DNA of 64,000 bases. Source: an uncultured bacterium. Lineage in GTDB: Bacteria > Bacillota_I > Bacilli_A > Acholeplasmatales > Anaeroplasmataceae. The translations under genes and the position numbers were made by a program. Positions within the stretch are counted from its first letter, which is position 1; each line of letters begins with the position of its first letter. The notes beneath the pieces are model-generated. The model saw only the letters and a list, made by a program, of their open reading frames with translations, made no database searches and was not told the origin of the DNA. This document shows, in pieces, positions 1 to 8,336 of this stretch. The stretch covers positions 62,001 to 126,000 of the forward strand of contig CASETY010000001.1 in the NCBI GenBank assembly GCA_949291115.1, read 5' to 3'.

Positions 1-1503
1 TGGCGAATCAATCATAAGAAGACTTATCAAGAACCTATGAATATTTATGAATTCCATATGGGCTCTTGGAAAAGAAAAGGTGAAGGACCTAACGACTTTT
101 ATAATTATAGAGAAATAGCGGAAATGTTAGTTCCTTATTTAAAAGAATTTAGCTATACACATTTAGAAATTATGCCGATTTATGAATTCCCATTAGATGC
201 ATCTTGGGGATATCAAGGTACTGGTTATTATTCAGCTAACTCTCGTTATGGTACACCACATGATTTAATGTATTTAATTGATGAATTACATAAAGCTAAT
301 ATTGGGGTAATTTTTGACTGGGTCCCTGGTCATATTTGTAAAGATGCGCATGGTCTTTATATGTTTGATGGTACGCCATTATATGAATATCCTAATGAAC
401 AAGATCGCGAAAATTATGAATGGGGAACTGCTAACTTAGATTTAGGTAAAGGCTTAGTTCGTAGTTTCTTATACTCTAATGCTTTATTCTTTATGAAAAA
501 ATATCATGTTGATGGCTTTAGAGTAGACGCCGTTTCTAATATTATTTATTGGTTAGGTAATAAAAACAGAGGTGTTAATGAAGGTGCTTGTGATTTCGTA
601 AGAGGCCTATCAAACCATATTTTTAAAGAGGATGATAGAGTTTTATTAATTGCTGAAGATTCATCTGATTTTGCAAATGTTACTAAACCTACTAATATTG
701 GCGGTTTAGGCTTCAATTATAAATGGGATATGGGTTGGATGAATGACACCTTAAAATATTTTAAGTTAGATCCTATTTATCGTAAATATCATCATAATCA
801 AATGACTTTTAGTATGGCTTATTTCTATAATGAAGAATTCCTATTACCATTCTCACATGATGAAGTAGTACATATGAAAGGTTCTTTATTAAATAAAATG
901 CCTGGCGATTATTGGCAAAAATTTGCGAATTTCCGTTTATTGATGGGGTATCAAATTACTCATCCTGGTAAAAAATTAACTTTCATGGGTAGCGAACTTG
1001 CACCATTCTCTGAATGGGCTTTCTATAAAGGATTAGATTGGAATTTATTAGATTATCCGCAACATCAAGGTGCTAATCTATATATTAAAGATATTAATAA
1101 AATGTATTTAAAAGAAAAAGCCTTATCAGAATTAGATTACACTTATGATGGTTTTAAATGGATAATGGTAGATAATGCTGATCAATCTATTTTCGTATAT
1201 TTACGTCTTTCTAGTGATTTTAAGGAACATTTAGTAGTAGTTTTAAACTGTACACCTAACACATATCATAATTATGATATTGGTGTACCTGGTGATTATA
1301 GTTATGTAGAACTTATAAATAGTGATGCCTTTAAATATGGTGGTTCAAATCAAATTAATGAAGGAACAATTAAACTTTATGATGGCAAGCGTCATAATTA
1401 TGATCATTATGTATCTATTACAATTCCACCTTTAGGAATGACGGTCTTAAAAATGAAAAAAAAGCCAAATCGCAAACAAAATGTTGAAAAAGAAGAAAAA
1501 TAA
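1..1503 (+). CDS. glgB: 1,4-alpha-glucan branching enzyme, 5' end outside the window
   Basis: Branching enzyme of glycogen synthesis (GH13): it cuts alpha-1,4 chains and re-attaches them as alpha-1,6 branches in the cytoplasm. The reading frame is open from base 1, upstream of the first ATG at 37, so the N-terminal CBM48 part lies outside the window. The YEFHMGSWKR stretch opens the catalytic barrel. The GH13 catalytic residues are visible: nucleophile Asp in DGFRVDAV (codon 526-528), acid/base Glu in IAEDSS (codon 655-657) and Asp in SHDEVVH (codon 859-861). The C-terminal beta domain ends in a Lys/Glu-rich tail. Glycogen phosphorylase follows 46 bases downstream, so this is the end of a glg cluster. 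Family assignment is firm; only the truncation limits it. Confidence 0.95.
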   Translation, partial: WRINHKKTYQEPMNIYEFHMGSWKRKGEGPNDFYNYREIAEMLVPYLKEFSYTHLEIMPIYEFPLDASWGYQGTGYYSANSRYGTPHDLMYLIDELHKANIGVIFDWVPGHICKDAHGLYMFDGTPLYEYPNEQDRENYEWGTANLDLGKGLVRSFLYSNALFFMKKYHVDGFRVDAVSNIIYWLGNKNRGVNEGACDFVRGLSNHIFKEDDRVLLIAEDSSDFANVTKPTNIGGLGFNYKWDMGWMNDTLKYFKLDPIYRKYHHNQMTFSMAYFYNEEFLLPFSHDEVVHMKGSLLNKMPGDYWQKFANFRLLMGYQITHPGKKLTFMGSELAPFSEWAFYKGLDWNLLDYPQHQGANLYIKDINKMYLKEKALSELDYTYDGFKWIMVDNADQSIFVYLRLSSDFKEHLVVVLNCTPNTYHNYDIGVPGDYSYVELINSDAFKYGGSNQINEGTIKLYDGKRHNYDHYVSITIPPLGMTVLKMKKKPNRKQNVEKEEK

Positions 1504-1511
1504 GTTATAAT
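1484..1511 (+). promoter_or_regulatory. Candidate promoter for glgP
   Basis: TTGAAA at 1484-1489 and TATAAT at 1506-1511 are 16 bases apart and overlap the 3' end of glgB. Spacing and both hexamers fit a housekeeping sigma factor, so glgP may be transcribed separately as well as by read-through. Confidence 0.4.
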
Positions 1512-1549
1512 AATAAAGGTTATTTTTTGTAAAAAGGAAGGATTAACAG

Positions 1550-3964
1550 ATGAATTATACAGGTTTTAAGGACGTTGAAACGTTTAAAAAAACTTTTATT
1601 AGTAATGTTGAAAATAAATATGCAATTGACTTTAAAGACTCTACACCTTACCAACAATTTGTTGTTTTAGGTGAAATGACAAGAATGTATGTAGCTAATG
1701 ATTGGTTACGTACACAAGAATTAATTAAAAAAGAAAAACTTAGACAAGTTTATTATTTTTCAATGGAATTTTTAATGGGTAGAATGATAACTAACAACTT
1801 AATGAATGCTGGTTTATATCCATTAGTAAAAAAAGCATTTGCAGAATTAGGTTTAGACTTAAATGAAGTAGAACATCAAGAAAGTGATGCCGGTCTAGGT
1901 AATGGTGGTTTAGGCCGTTTAGCTGCTTGTTTCATGGATTCAGTTGCCTCTTTAGCTTTACCTGTTCATGGTAATTGTATTAGATATCGTTATGGTTTCT
2001 TTGAACAAGGTATTAAAAATGGTTACCAAGTTGAACATCCCGATCGCTGGTTAAAAGATATTAACGTTTGGGAAATTAGAAAAGATAGTGAAGCAGTAGA
2101 AATTCCTTTCTATGGTTATATTGAAATGAATACCGACCATGGTAAGTTACAAGTTATTCATAAAGATTGTGAATATGTAAAAGCTGTACCTTATGATGTA
2201 CCTATTATTGGCGATAATAATCATATTGTAAATACTTTACGTTTATGGAGTGCTGAACCAGCTTCAACATATCCTGATGACGCTTTTGAATATCATCGTA
2301 AAATTAGAGAAATTTCTTCATATTTATATCCAAATGATGATACATATGAAGGTAAAACTCTTCGTTTGAAACAACAATATTTCTTTGTTTGTGCTGGTGT
2401 TAAGAGTGCTATTCGTAAACATAAAGAAATGTTTAAATCAGTAACTAACTTAGATAAAAAAGTATGTTTCCATATTAATGATACTCACCCAGCTTTAATT
2501 ATTCCTGAATTAATGCGCGTTTTAGTTGATGAAGAAGGCATTGAATGGACAAAGGCTTGGAATATTGTTAAGAATTGTTGTGCATATACTAACCACACAA
2601 TTTTAGCGGAAGCTTTAGAAAAATGGCCAGTTGACTTATTTAAACGTTTATTACCAAGAATTTATACTATTTGCGAAGAAATTAATCGTCGTTTAATGGT
2701 TGAAATGGCTCAAAAATATGGTGAAAATTCATATGAAGCTTTACAAATGGCTATTATTAAAGATAATACTATTCATATGGCTGCATTATGTATTCATGGT
2801 TCATTTAGCGTAAATGGGGTTGCACATTTACATACAGAAATTCTAAAGAATATTGAAATGAAAGCTTTCAATGATTATTATCCAGGTAAATTTAATAACA
2901 AGACAAACGGTATTACTCACCGTCGTTGGTTAATTCAATCAAATCCTGAATTAGTTGAAATCTTAAATAAATATTGTGGTGAAAACTGGCCACATCATAT
3001 GGAAGATTTAGAATTATTATTAGAACATAAAGATGATTTAAAACTTCAACAAGCTTTTGCGAAGATGAAACGTAAGAGAAAAGAAGCTTTAGCCGAAAAA
3101 ATTTATAATTCACAAGGCGTTAGTTTAGATATTGATTCTATCTTTGATATTCAAGTTAAACGTCTACATGAATATAAACGTCAATTAATGAATGCCTTAC
3201 ATATTATGTATTTATATAATCGCTTAAAGAATGATGTAGAATTCCGTAAGAATTTCTATCCAACATCATATATCTTTGGTGCTAAGGCTGCTTCAGGCTA
3301 TGTATTAGCTAAACAAATTATTAAATTAATTAACACAATTGCTGATAAAGTTAATAATGATAATGAAACTAATAGTTATTTAAAAGTGGTATTTGTTGTT
3401 AACTATAATGTTACTTATGCTGAAACAATTATGCCAGCAGCTAACATTTCTGAACAAATTTCAACTGCTTCAAAAGAAGCTTCTGGTACTGGCAACATGA
3501 AATTTATGATGAATGGTGCTGTTACTTTAGGTACTTTAGATGGTGCTAACGTTGAAATTAAAGATTTAGTTGGTGATGATAATATTATTATCTTTGGTAT
3601 GAATGCTGATGAAGTTAATAATTTATACCAAGAAGGTGGCTATAATCCATATAAATATTATGAAGAAGACTCACGTATTCATGAAGTATTAGATCAATTA
3701 ACTAATGGTTTCTTTGAAAGAGTTCATCCAGATGAATTTAAGATGATCAGAGATAATTTATTATATCATGATAATTATTTTGTATTAAAAGACTTTGATT
3801 CATATGTAAAAGCTCATGAAAACGCTAATGCTTTATATAAAAACCAACAAGAATGGTTAAAAATGTCAATTGTTAACGTTGCGAAATCTGGTTTCTTTAC
3901 AACAGATCGTACAATGGAACAATATAACGAAGATATTTGGCATTTAGATCCAATTAAGAAATAA
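1550..3964 (+). CDS. glgP: Glycogen/starch phosphorylase
   Basis: GT35 phosphorylase that releases glucose-1-phosphate from glycogen with pyridoxal phosphate as cofactor. At 804 residues it has the usual family length. The N-terminal YYFSMEFLMGR and GLGNGGLGRLAACF motifs are present. The PLP-binding Lys lies in EASGTGNMKF (Lys651), followed by NGAVTLGTLDGANVEI. The start is supported by an AAGGAAGG Shine-Dalgarno upstream of ATG 1550. Together with glgB it gives storage-glycogen turnover; a strong terminator follows immediately, so glgB-glgP is the end of its transcription unit. Confidence 0.97.
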   Translation: MNYTGFKDVETFKKTFISNVENKYAIDFKDSTPYQQFVVLGEMTRMYVANDWLRTQELIKKEKLRQVYYFSMEFLMGRMITNNLMNAGLYPLVKKAFAELGLDLNEVEHQESDAGLGNGGLGRLAACFMDSVASLALPVHGNCIRYRYGFFEQGIKNGYQVEHPDRWLKDINVWEIRKDSEAVEIPFYGYIEMNTDHGKLQVIHKDCEYVKAVPYDVPIIGDNNHIVNTLRLWSAEPASTYPDDAFEYHRKIREISSYLYPNDDTYEGKTLRLKQQYFFVCAGVKSAIRKHKEMFKSVTNLDKKVCFHINDTHPALIIPELMRVLVDEEGIEWTKAWNIVKNCCAYTNHTILAEALEKWPVDLFKRLLPRIYTICEEINRRLMVEMAQKYGENSYEALQMAIIKDNTIHMAALCIHGSFSVNGVAHLHTEILKNIEMKAFNDYYPGKFNNKTNGITHRRWLIQSNPELVEILNKYCGENWPHHMEDLELLLEHKDDLKLQQAFAKMKRKRKEALAEKIYNSQGVSLDIDSIFDIQVKRLHEYKRQLMNALHIMYLYNRLKNDVEFRKNFYPTSYIFGAKAASGYVLAKQIIKLINTIADKVNNDNETNSYLKVVFVVNYNVTYAETIMPAANISEQISTASKEASGTGNMKFMMNGAVTLGTLDGANVEIKDLVGDDNIIIFGMNADEVNNLYQEGGYNPYKYYEEDSRIHEVLDQLTNGFFERVHPDEFKMIRDNLLYHDNYFVLKDFDSYVKAHENANALYKNQQEWLKMSIVNVAKSGFFTTDRTMEQYNEDIWHLDPIKK

Positions 3965-3972
3965 TAAAATAA

Positions 3973-3999
3973 AGACCGCTTTTGGCGGTCTTATTTTTA
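3973..3999 (+). terminator. Intrinsic terminator after glgP
   Basis: A perfect 7-bp stem, AGACCGC (3973-3979) with GCGGTCT (3985-3991), a 5-base loop and the T-rich tail TATTTTT. It closes the glycogen unit. The next gene starts only about 15 bases further on with its own AGGTGA ribosome site, so it must rely on read-through or on a promoter overlapping the hairpin. Confidence 0.85.
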
Positions 4000-4014
4000 A
4001 ATAGGTGAAAACTT

Positions 4015-5757
4015 ATGCTCGATTTAACAAAAAAAGAAGAATATCTAAAAATAAAGGCTAGTAACGATAAATTATTACATCTTTTTACCTTGATAAGAGT
4101 TTCTTTATTTATTGGTATAATTGCATTAATAATAGCTAGTTTTACTTTAGGTATAAATCCATATTTATATATTTTAATAGCTATTCTTTTAATAAGTATA
4201 ACATTTATTATTTTTACAAATAAATATTATAAAAAGAATATTTATTTAAAAAATATTTTAACTTCATACTTAAAACATGAAGAAAGACAAAAAGGTAATT
4301 TAACTAATAACAAGCTTTTTTTTGACAAAGGTGAAGATTTAAGTAATCCTAATAATGAAAGAGAAAAATATTTAATTGAAGATATTGATTTATTTGGTGA
4401 ACATTCTTTATATCAATTAATGTCTTCATGCAAAAGTGTAAATGGTCGTTTAAAACTTAGCAAAGCTTTAAAAGAAAACGTCAATCCAACTAATCTAAAT
4501 GACCTAACAACTAAAGCTAATTCTATTATTTTACATGATGATTTAATTAAAATAGAAGCTCTAATAATGAAACTAAATATTAAGAAGAATGAAAATGATT
4601 TTGAAGCTTATGCCGCTAATTTAAACAGAAAATATCAACCTAAGAAAAAATTAAATCTTGGCTTAATTTTCTTATATATGATTGATATTATTTTAATTGT
4701 TTTAGCTTGTTTAAAAATTATTCCATTATATAGTTTAGTTATAATTTTTATTTTAAATCTTTATTATAGTACGTTTTACAAAGATGAATTAAATAGTGTT
4801 GATTCCACTAGTATGTATTTATCAATTAGTAATTATGGTGAATTATTAAATGATTTAGCGAAATTAGATTTAAGTTACGTTGATGATTGTTTTAGTAGTA
4901 ATAATTTAAAAGGAAAGGCAAAATATTTTAAAAAGATTGAATTTTTATGGCAAGTTAATTCTTTTAAAAACAATATTATCTTTAAATTAGTTTTAAATGG
5001 TTTAATTTGTTTTGAAGCTATCTTTCAAACAATATTTAATTTAATTCTTAAAACTAATTCTGATCTTAAACAAACTTTAGAAGTAATTGGTGATTTAGAA
5101 TATATAATTAGTATTGCTAATATTAAAACTGATTATGATGGTATAGAAGCTAAAGAAAGTAAAGAAATTAGTTTTAAAGGCATTTATAATCCATTAATAA
5201 AAGATTGTGTTAAAAATGATTTTACTTATGAAAAAGGCGTTATTTTAACTGGTTCTAACATGAGTGGTAAGACTACTTTCTTAAGAACAATGATCATTAA
5301 TTTAATTTTAGCGATGTCATCATCTTTTGTCTTTGCAGATGAATTTTTATCACCTAAGATAGAAGTATTTTCATCTTTAAGAATAAAAGATGAATTAAAA
5401 GAAGGTATTTCAACCTTTTATCAAGAAATCAAAAAGATTAGATGCATGTTAAAAACAGATACTAATTTACCTAAAATTTGTTTTATTGATGAAATATTTA
5501 AAGGTACTAATACCTTAGATAGAATATATGGGGCTAAAATGCTTATTAAAAAATTAGAAGAATTAAATATTAAGTTTTTAATAAGTACACATGATTTTGA
5601 ATTGTGTGATGTAGATGGTATTTTAAATTATCATTTCAGTGAACTTTATCAAAATAATTACCAAGAAATTAGTTTTGATTATAAAATAAAAAAAGGTAGA
5701 TCTGAATCTACCAATGCTATATTTTTATTAAAGAGTGCTGGGGTCATCGAAGGTTAA
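4015..5757 (+). CDS. Membrane-anchored MutS-family ATPase
   Basis: A 580-residue protein whose C-terminal third is a MutS ATPase domain: Walker A GSNMSGKTTF (from about residue 413), Walker B ICFIDEIFKGTNTLDR (about 488-502) and the ISTHD switch. In place of mismatch-recognition domains I and IV it has two pairs of hydrophobic segments (about residues 23-67 and 215-255), each a likely helical hairpin in the membrane, joined to a lever-like helical region. AGGTGA six bases before ATG 4015 sets the start. MutS-domain proteins of this layout are known in Firmicutes and Bacteroidetes, but I know of no firm function. It is not canonical MutS or MutS2. The C-terminus overlaps the opposing HAD gene by 30 bases. 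Confidence 0.8.
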   Translation: MLDLTKKEEYLKIKASNDKLLHLFTLIRVSLFIGIIALIIASFTLGINPYLYILIAILLISITFIIFTNKYYKKNIYLKNILTSYLKHEERQKGNLTNNKLFFDKGEDLSNPNNEREKYLIEDIDLFGEHSLYQLMSSCKSVNGRLKLSKALKENVNPTNLNDLTTKANSIILHDDLIKIEALIMKLNIKKNENDFEAYAANLNRKYQPKKKLNLGLIFLYMIDIILIVLACLKIIPLYSLVIIFILNLYYSTFYKDELNSVDSTSMYLSISNYGELLNDLAKLDLSYVDDCFSSNNLKGKAKYFKKIEFLWQVNSFKNNIIFKLVLNGLICFEAIFQTIFNLILKTNSDLKQTLEVIGDLEYIISIANIKTDYDGIEAKESKEISFKGIYNPLIKDCVKNDFTYEKGVILTGSNMSGKTTFLRTMIINLILAMSSSFVFADEFLSPKIEVFSSLRIKDELKEGISTFYQEIKKIRCMLKTDTNLPKICFIDEIFKGTNTLDRIYGAKMLIKKLEELNIKFLISTHDFELCDVDGILNYHFSELYQNNYQEISFDYKIKKGRSESTNAIFLLKSAGVIEG

Positions 5758-6498
5758 TAAAAAATCAGCCACACCATTTTCACGAGCATTTTTTACGATA
5801 TAATCTGCCATCTCTTTTAATTCAGGGATGGCATTTTCTACGGCTACTTTAATATTAACTTCTTTAAATAAATCAATGTCATCAACACTATCACCAAAAC
5901 AAATGCTTTTATTGAAATCTATTTGGTAATGTTCTAAAAATTTCTTTACAAAATAGCCTTTATTGGCTAAGATAGGTTTTAATCTTACTAAAGTGATATT
6001 ACTATCATTAATTATTACTTGTGAAGTAATACCTAAAGCTTTAAAATTATCTTTAACTTTAAGAAAATAAGGCGTTTTTAAACAAATATATAGTTGATTA
6101 TATGTATCATTATTAAAATTATCTAAATCAATAAATTCTTGTTTATCATTTTTAGGGTAGAGATTTTTAATCCTTTCCATATAATTATAAATATAGACAA
6201 CATCATTTTTTTCATAGAAAAAGAAAAGAATGTCATCTTTGGCTTCTTTAAGTATTGTTGGTTTAATTTTAAAATTTAAGTTGTCACCTAGTGATGATAC
6301 TGCTCCACTAGCTGCTATAAAATCCCAATCTAAATTATATTTTTTTAAAAAGGTTTTAATTTCTGATGGATAAGCACTGCTAGAAAGAACAATTTTGTAA
6401 TTTACTTCAATCTTTTTAAAATCATTAAGGACCTGTTTAGATAAAGTAAGATCATCGGAGGTTAATGTATTTTGTAAATCGATAAAGGCAATGTTCAT
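5728..6498 (-). CDS. HAD-superfamily (Cof-type) hydrolase with altered motif I
   Basis: A 256-residue HAD protein of the Cof/sugar-phosphatase type with a C2 cap. Motif I reads IDLQNTLT: the nucleophile Asp7 is present, but the second Asp of DxDx[TV], the general acid/base, is Gln9. Motif II (VLSSS), motif III Lys (LANKGYF) and motif IV (CFGDSVDDIDLF) are intact, so Mg binding should survive. Standard phosphatase turnover is doubtful, and another substrate or a binding role is possible. A CCTCCT on the plus strand (AGGAGG read on the minus strand) supports the ATG at 6498. It is transcribed away from the DUF3137 gene and runs head-on into the MutS-type gene. Confidence 0.8.
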   Translation of the reverse strand: MNIAFIDLQNTLTSDDLTLSKQVLNDFKKIEVNYKIVLSSSAYPSEIKTFLKKYNLDWDFIAASGAVSSLGDNLNFKIKPTILKEAKDDILFFFYEKNDVVYIYNYMERIKNLYPKNDKQEFIDLDNFNNDTYNQLYICLKTPYFLKVKDNFKALGITSQVIINDSNITLVRLKPILANKGYFVKKFLEHYQIDFNKSICFGDSVDDIDLFKEVNIKVAVENAIPELKEMADYIVKNARENGVADFLLTFDDPSTL

Positions 6499-6519
6499 TT
6501 TAACCCTCCTATTAATTTA

Positions 6520-6548
6520 TTTATAGCATAGTTTTAATATTTAGTAAA
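6520..6548 (-). promoter_or_regulatory. Candidate promoter for the HAD gene
   Basis: Read on the minus strand: TTTACT (6548-6543), a 17-base spacer, and TATAAA (6525-6520) preceded by TGC, which makes an extended -10. It sits back-to-back with a plus-strand promoter about 10 bases away. Confidence 0.45.
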
Positions 6549-6557
6549 GAATATTTA

Positions 6558-6586
6558 TTGTAGTTTTGTTTTTTATAAGTTAAAAT
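6558..6586 (+). promoter_or_regulatory. Candidate promoter for the DUF3137 gene
   Basis: TTGTAG (6558-6563), a 17-base spacer and TAAAAT (6581-6586), about 20 bases before ATG 6606. Confidence 0.4.
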
Positions 6587-6605
6587 AAATTAAAGGACTG
6601 ATAAT

Positions 6606-7517
6606 ATGAAAAGTTTAAATATTCCTAAATTTAATAATTTAGAAGATTATATACCATTTTTAAATCAAAAAAGAAGAGCTATGCTTATAAATTTTGTTTT
6701 ATGTATAATTTTAATGTCTATTTTTTACGTTTCTTTTTTTGTTTTAGTTTTAATTGGCTTAATTTTATTTGGCGATATAGCTTATTTATTTGTTATTTTT
6801 GGTTTTTTAAGTATGGGATTAGCTGGTTTCTTTTCTTATTTATTTATTAGAGCGATTAATAAATATAAAGCTTATTATTTTATGAGTTTAATTAATTATT
6901 TTAAAGCTGATTATTATGATGAATTAAATTTTAATTATAATAAAACTATTACTAAACAAAGTATTAAAGATTTAAAGATTTTTTCTAAATATAAAGAAGT
7001 AGAACCAGGTATGTATTATGAAGGTAAAGTTAAGGGACTTTCTTTTAAATCATCTTATTATGAATATGTTAGTCTTGATAAAATGAAGACTAAACAAGGA
7101 AGAATTGTGATTTTTGATTTACAAAAAAGTATAGAAACTAATCTGTTAATCGAACATAAGAAAACTAAAGTTCTTTTTAATAAGGGTTTATTTAAGGAAA
7201 AACTTAGTTTAGAATCTAGTTATTTAAATGACAATTACAATATTTATGCTGATGATAATCTTAATTGTTTTAAAATATTAGAGCCAATCTTTATTAAAGG
7301 TTTAAGTGATTATTCTTTATATTATGATGCTCAAATTAATTTGTTATTTAAAGATAATAAATTGTATATAGCGATAAATGATTATAAAAATCGCTATAAA
7401 TATGGCTTAGTTAAAAAAGTAACAATTAATGATTTGATTGATTTTATAAATGAAGTTAAGATGGTAAGTAACTTAGTTTCTACTCTTAATTTAGTTAAAT
7501 ATAGTCTAGATATTTAA
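6606..7517 (+). CDS. DUF3137 family membrane protein
   Basis: A 303-residue protein with two strong hydrophobic segments near the N-terminus (about residues 28-57 and 62-82), followed by a soluble alpha/beta domain. The features GRIVIFDL, a later YADD...ILEPIFIKGL and KLYIAINDYKNRY match the DUF3137 pattern (FxGRxxVFDF, then a tract ending xxILTPxFMxxL and NKLYIAI). The family has no established biochemical function. Start: GGACTG weak ribosome site and first ATG after the promoter. It is a separate unit from the following gene, which has its own promoter, but both encode small membrane proteins just upstream of the FtsK-type translocase. Confidence 0.65.
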   Translation: MKSLNIPKFNNLEDYIPFLNQKRRAMLINFVLCIILMSIFYVSFFVLVLIGLILFGDIAYLFVIFGFLSMGLAGFFSYLFIRAINKYKAYYFMSLINYFKADYYDELNFNYNKTITKQSIKDLKIFSKYKEVEPGMYYEGKVKGLSFKSSYYEYVSLDKMKTKQGRIVIFDLQKSIETNLLIEHKKTKVLFNKGLFKEKLSLESSYLNDNYNIYADDNLNCFKILEPIFIKGLSDYSLYYDAQINLLFKDNKLYIAINDYKNRYKYGLVKKVTINDLIDFINEVKMVSNLVSTLNLVKYSLDI

Positions 7518-7541
7518 AATAGTTGTTTAAAATGCTATAAT
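7513..7541 (+). promoter_or_regulatory. Extended -10 promoter for the 7560-11255 genes
   Basis: TGCTATAAT at 7533-7541 with TTTAAA at 7513-7518, 17-base spacing. It lies just after the DUF3137 stop codon and probably drives the membrane protein, the FtsK-type gene and the signal peptidase. Confidence 0.5.
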
Positions 7542-7559
7542 TAAAAGATGGAGGTCAAT

Positions 7560-8336
7560 ATGCCTAATCTCATGTTATCAATTATAAAATTTGATTGGTC
7601 CCTTTTGTTTGGTTTCTTGGGTGGTATGGTTGTTGGCATATCATTATTATTCTTAATTTATTTAATTCAGGTTTTAGTATCTTTTAAAAAGAATAGTAAG
7701 ATTGTAAAAAGCGATGTAACTATTACAAAAGAAAGTATGCTTGAAAGAATTAATATGACAAAATTAGCTTTTAAAAATGCCAATAAGAAAGGTTATGAAG
7801 GTCTTAATGTTTGTTATAGACTTACTAAGAAGTTAATTATTGATACTGCAAGTGATTTTTTTCCAGATAGTAAACATCCACTTTTAGAATTATCAATAGA
7901 TGAAATTTTAATGTTATTGAATTATATTAGTAAGAGAATAGATGAACTATTAGATCATAAAGGTTTAAGAATGTTAAGAGGTCTTAAAGCATCAACTATT
8001 TTAAGTTTAACTGAAACTAAAGGGAAAGTTTTAGATAATCCTATTATAAAAACTTCTAAAAAGTATAAAATAAAATCAACTTTAAATAGTGCTAAAAAGG
8101 TAATTAATTTAATTAATCCTTTTTGGTGGGCTAAAAAATTAGTTGTAAATGTTTCAATGAATATTGTTATTAATAAATTAGCCTTAGTTGTTATTAGTAT
8201 TGTTGGTGAAGAAGTTTATAAAGTATATTCTAAAAAGGTGTTTTTAGAAGAAAGTAATATAAATTCAATAAGTGAAGATGAAATTAAAGAAATTGAAAAT
8301 GAAATGGAAGAAGGAGAGGATTTAAATGAAGAATAA
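7560..8336 (+). CDS. Uncharacterised membrane protein preceding the FtsK-type gene
   Basis: A 258-residue protein that I do not recognise. It has one clear N-terminal transmembrane segment (LFGFLGGMVVGISLLFLIYL), a central basic helical region containing GLKASTILSLTETKGK, a second moderately hydrophobic stretch (about residues 175-220) and a strongly acidic tail. An in-frame ATG at 7548 is the first base of the GGAGG ribosome site itself, so ATG 7560 (MPNLML) is the likely start. The 3' end overlaps the FtsK-type gene by 11 bases, which implies translational coupling. Because that FtsK has no membrane domain, a partner or anchor role is an attractive inference, but it is not shown. Confidence 0.7.
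   Translation: MPNLMLSIIKFDWSLLFGFLGGMVVGISLLFLIYLIQVLVSFKKNSKIVKSDVTITKESMLERINMTKLAFKNANKKGYEGLNVCYRLTKKLIIDTASDFFPDSKHPLLELSIDEILMLLNYISKRIDELLDHKGLRMLRGLKASTILSLTETKGKVLDNPIIKTSKKYKIKSTLNSAKKVINLINPFWWAKKLVVNVSMNIVINKLALVVISIVGEEVYKVYSKKVFLEESNINSISEDEIKEIENEMEEGEDLNEE

Noticed and set aside
2913-3113. Minus-strand open frame inside glgP
   Set aside because: It lies wholly antisense to a well-conserved gene and has no ribosome site or recognisable product; a shadow frame, like those inside gpmI, eno, infB, hydB and rnjA.
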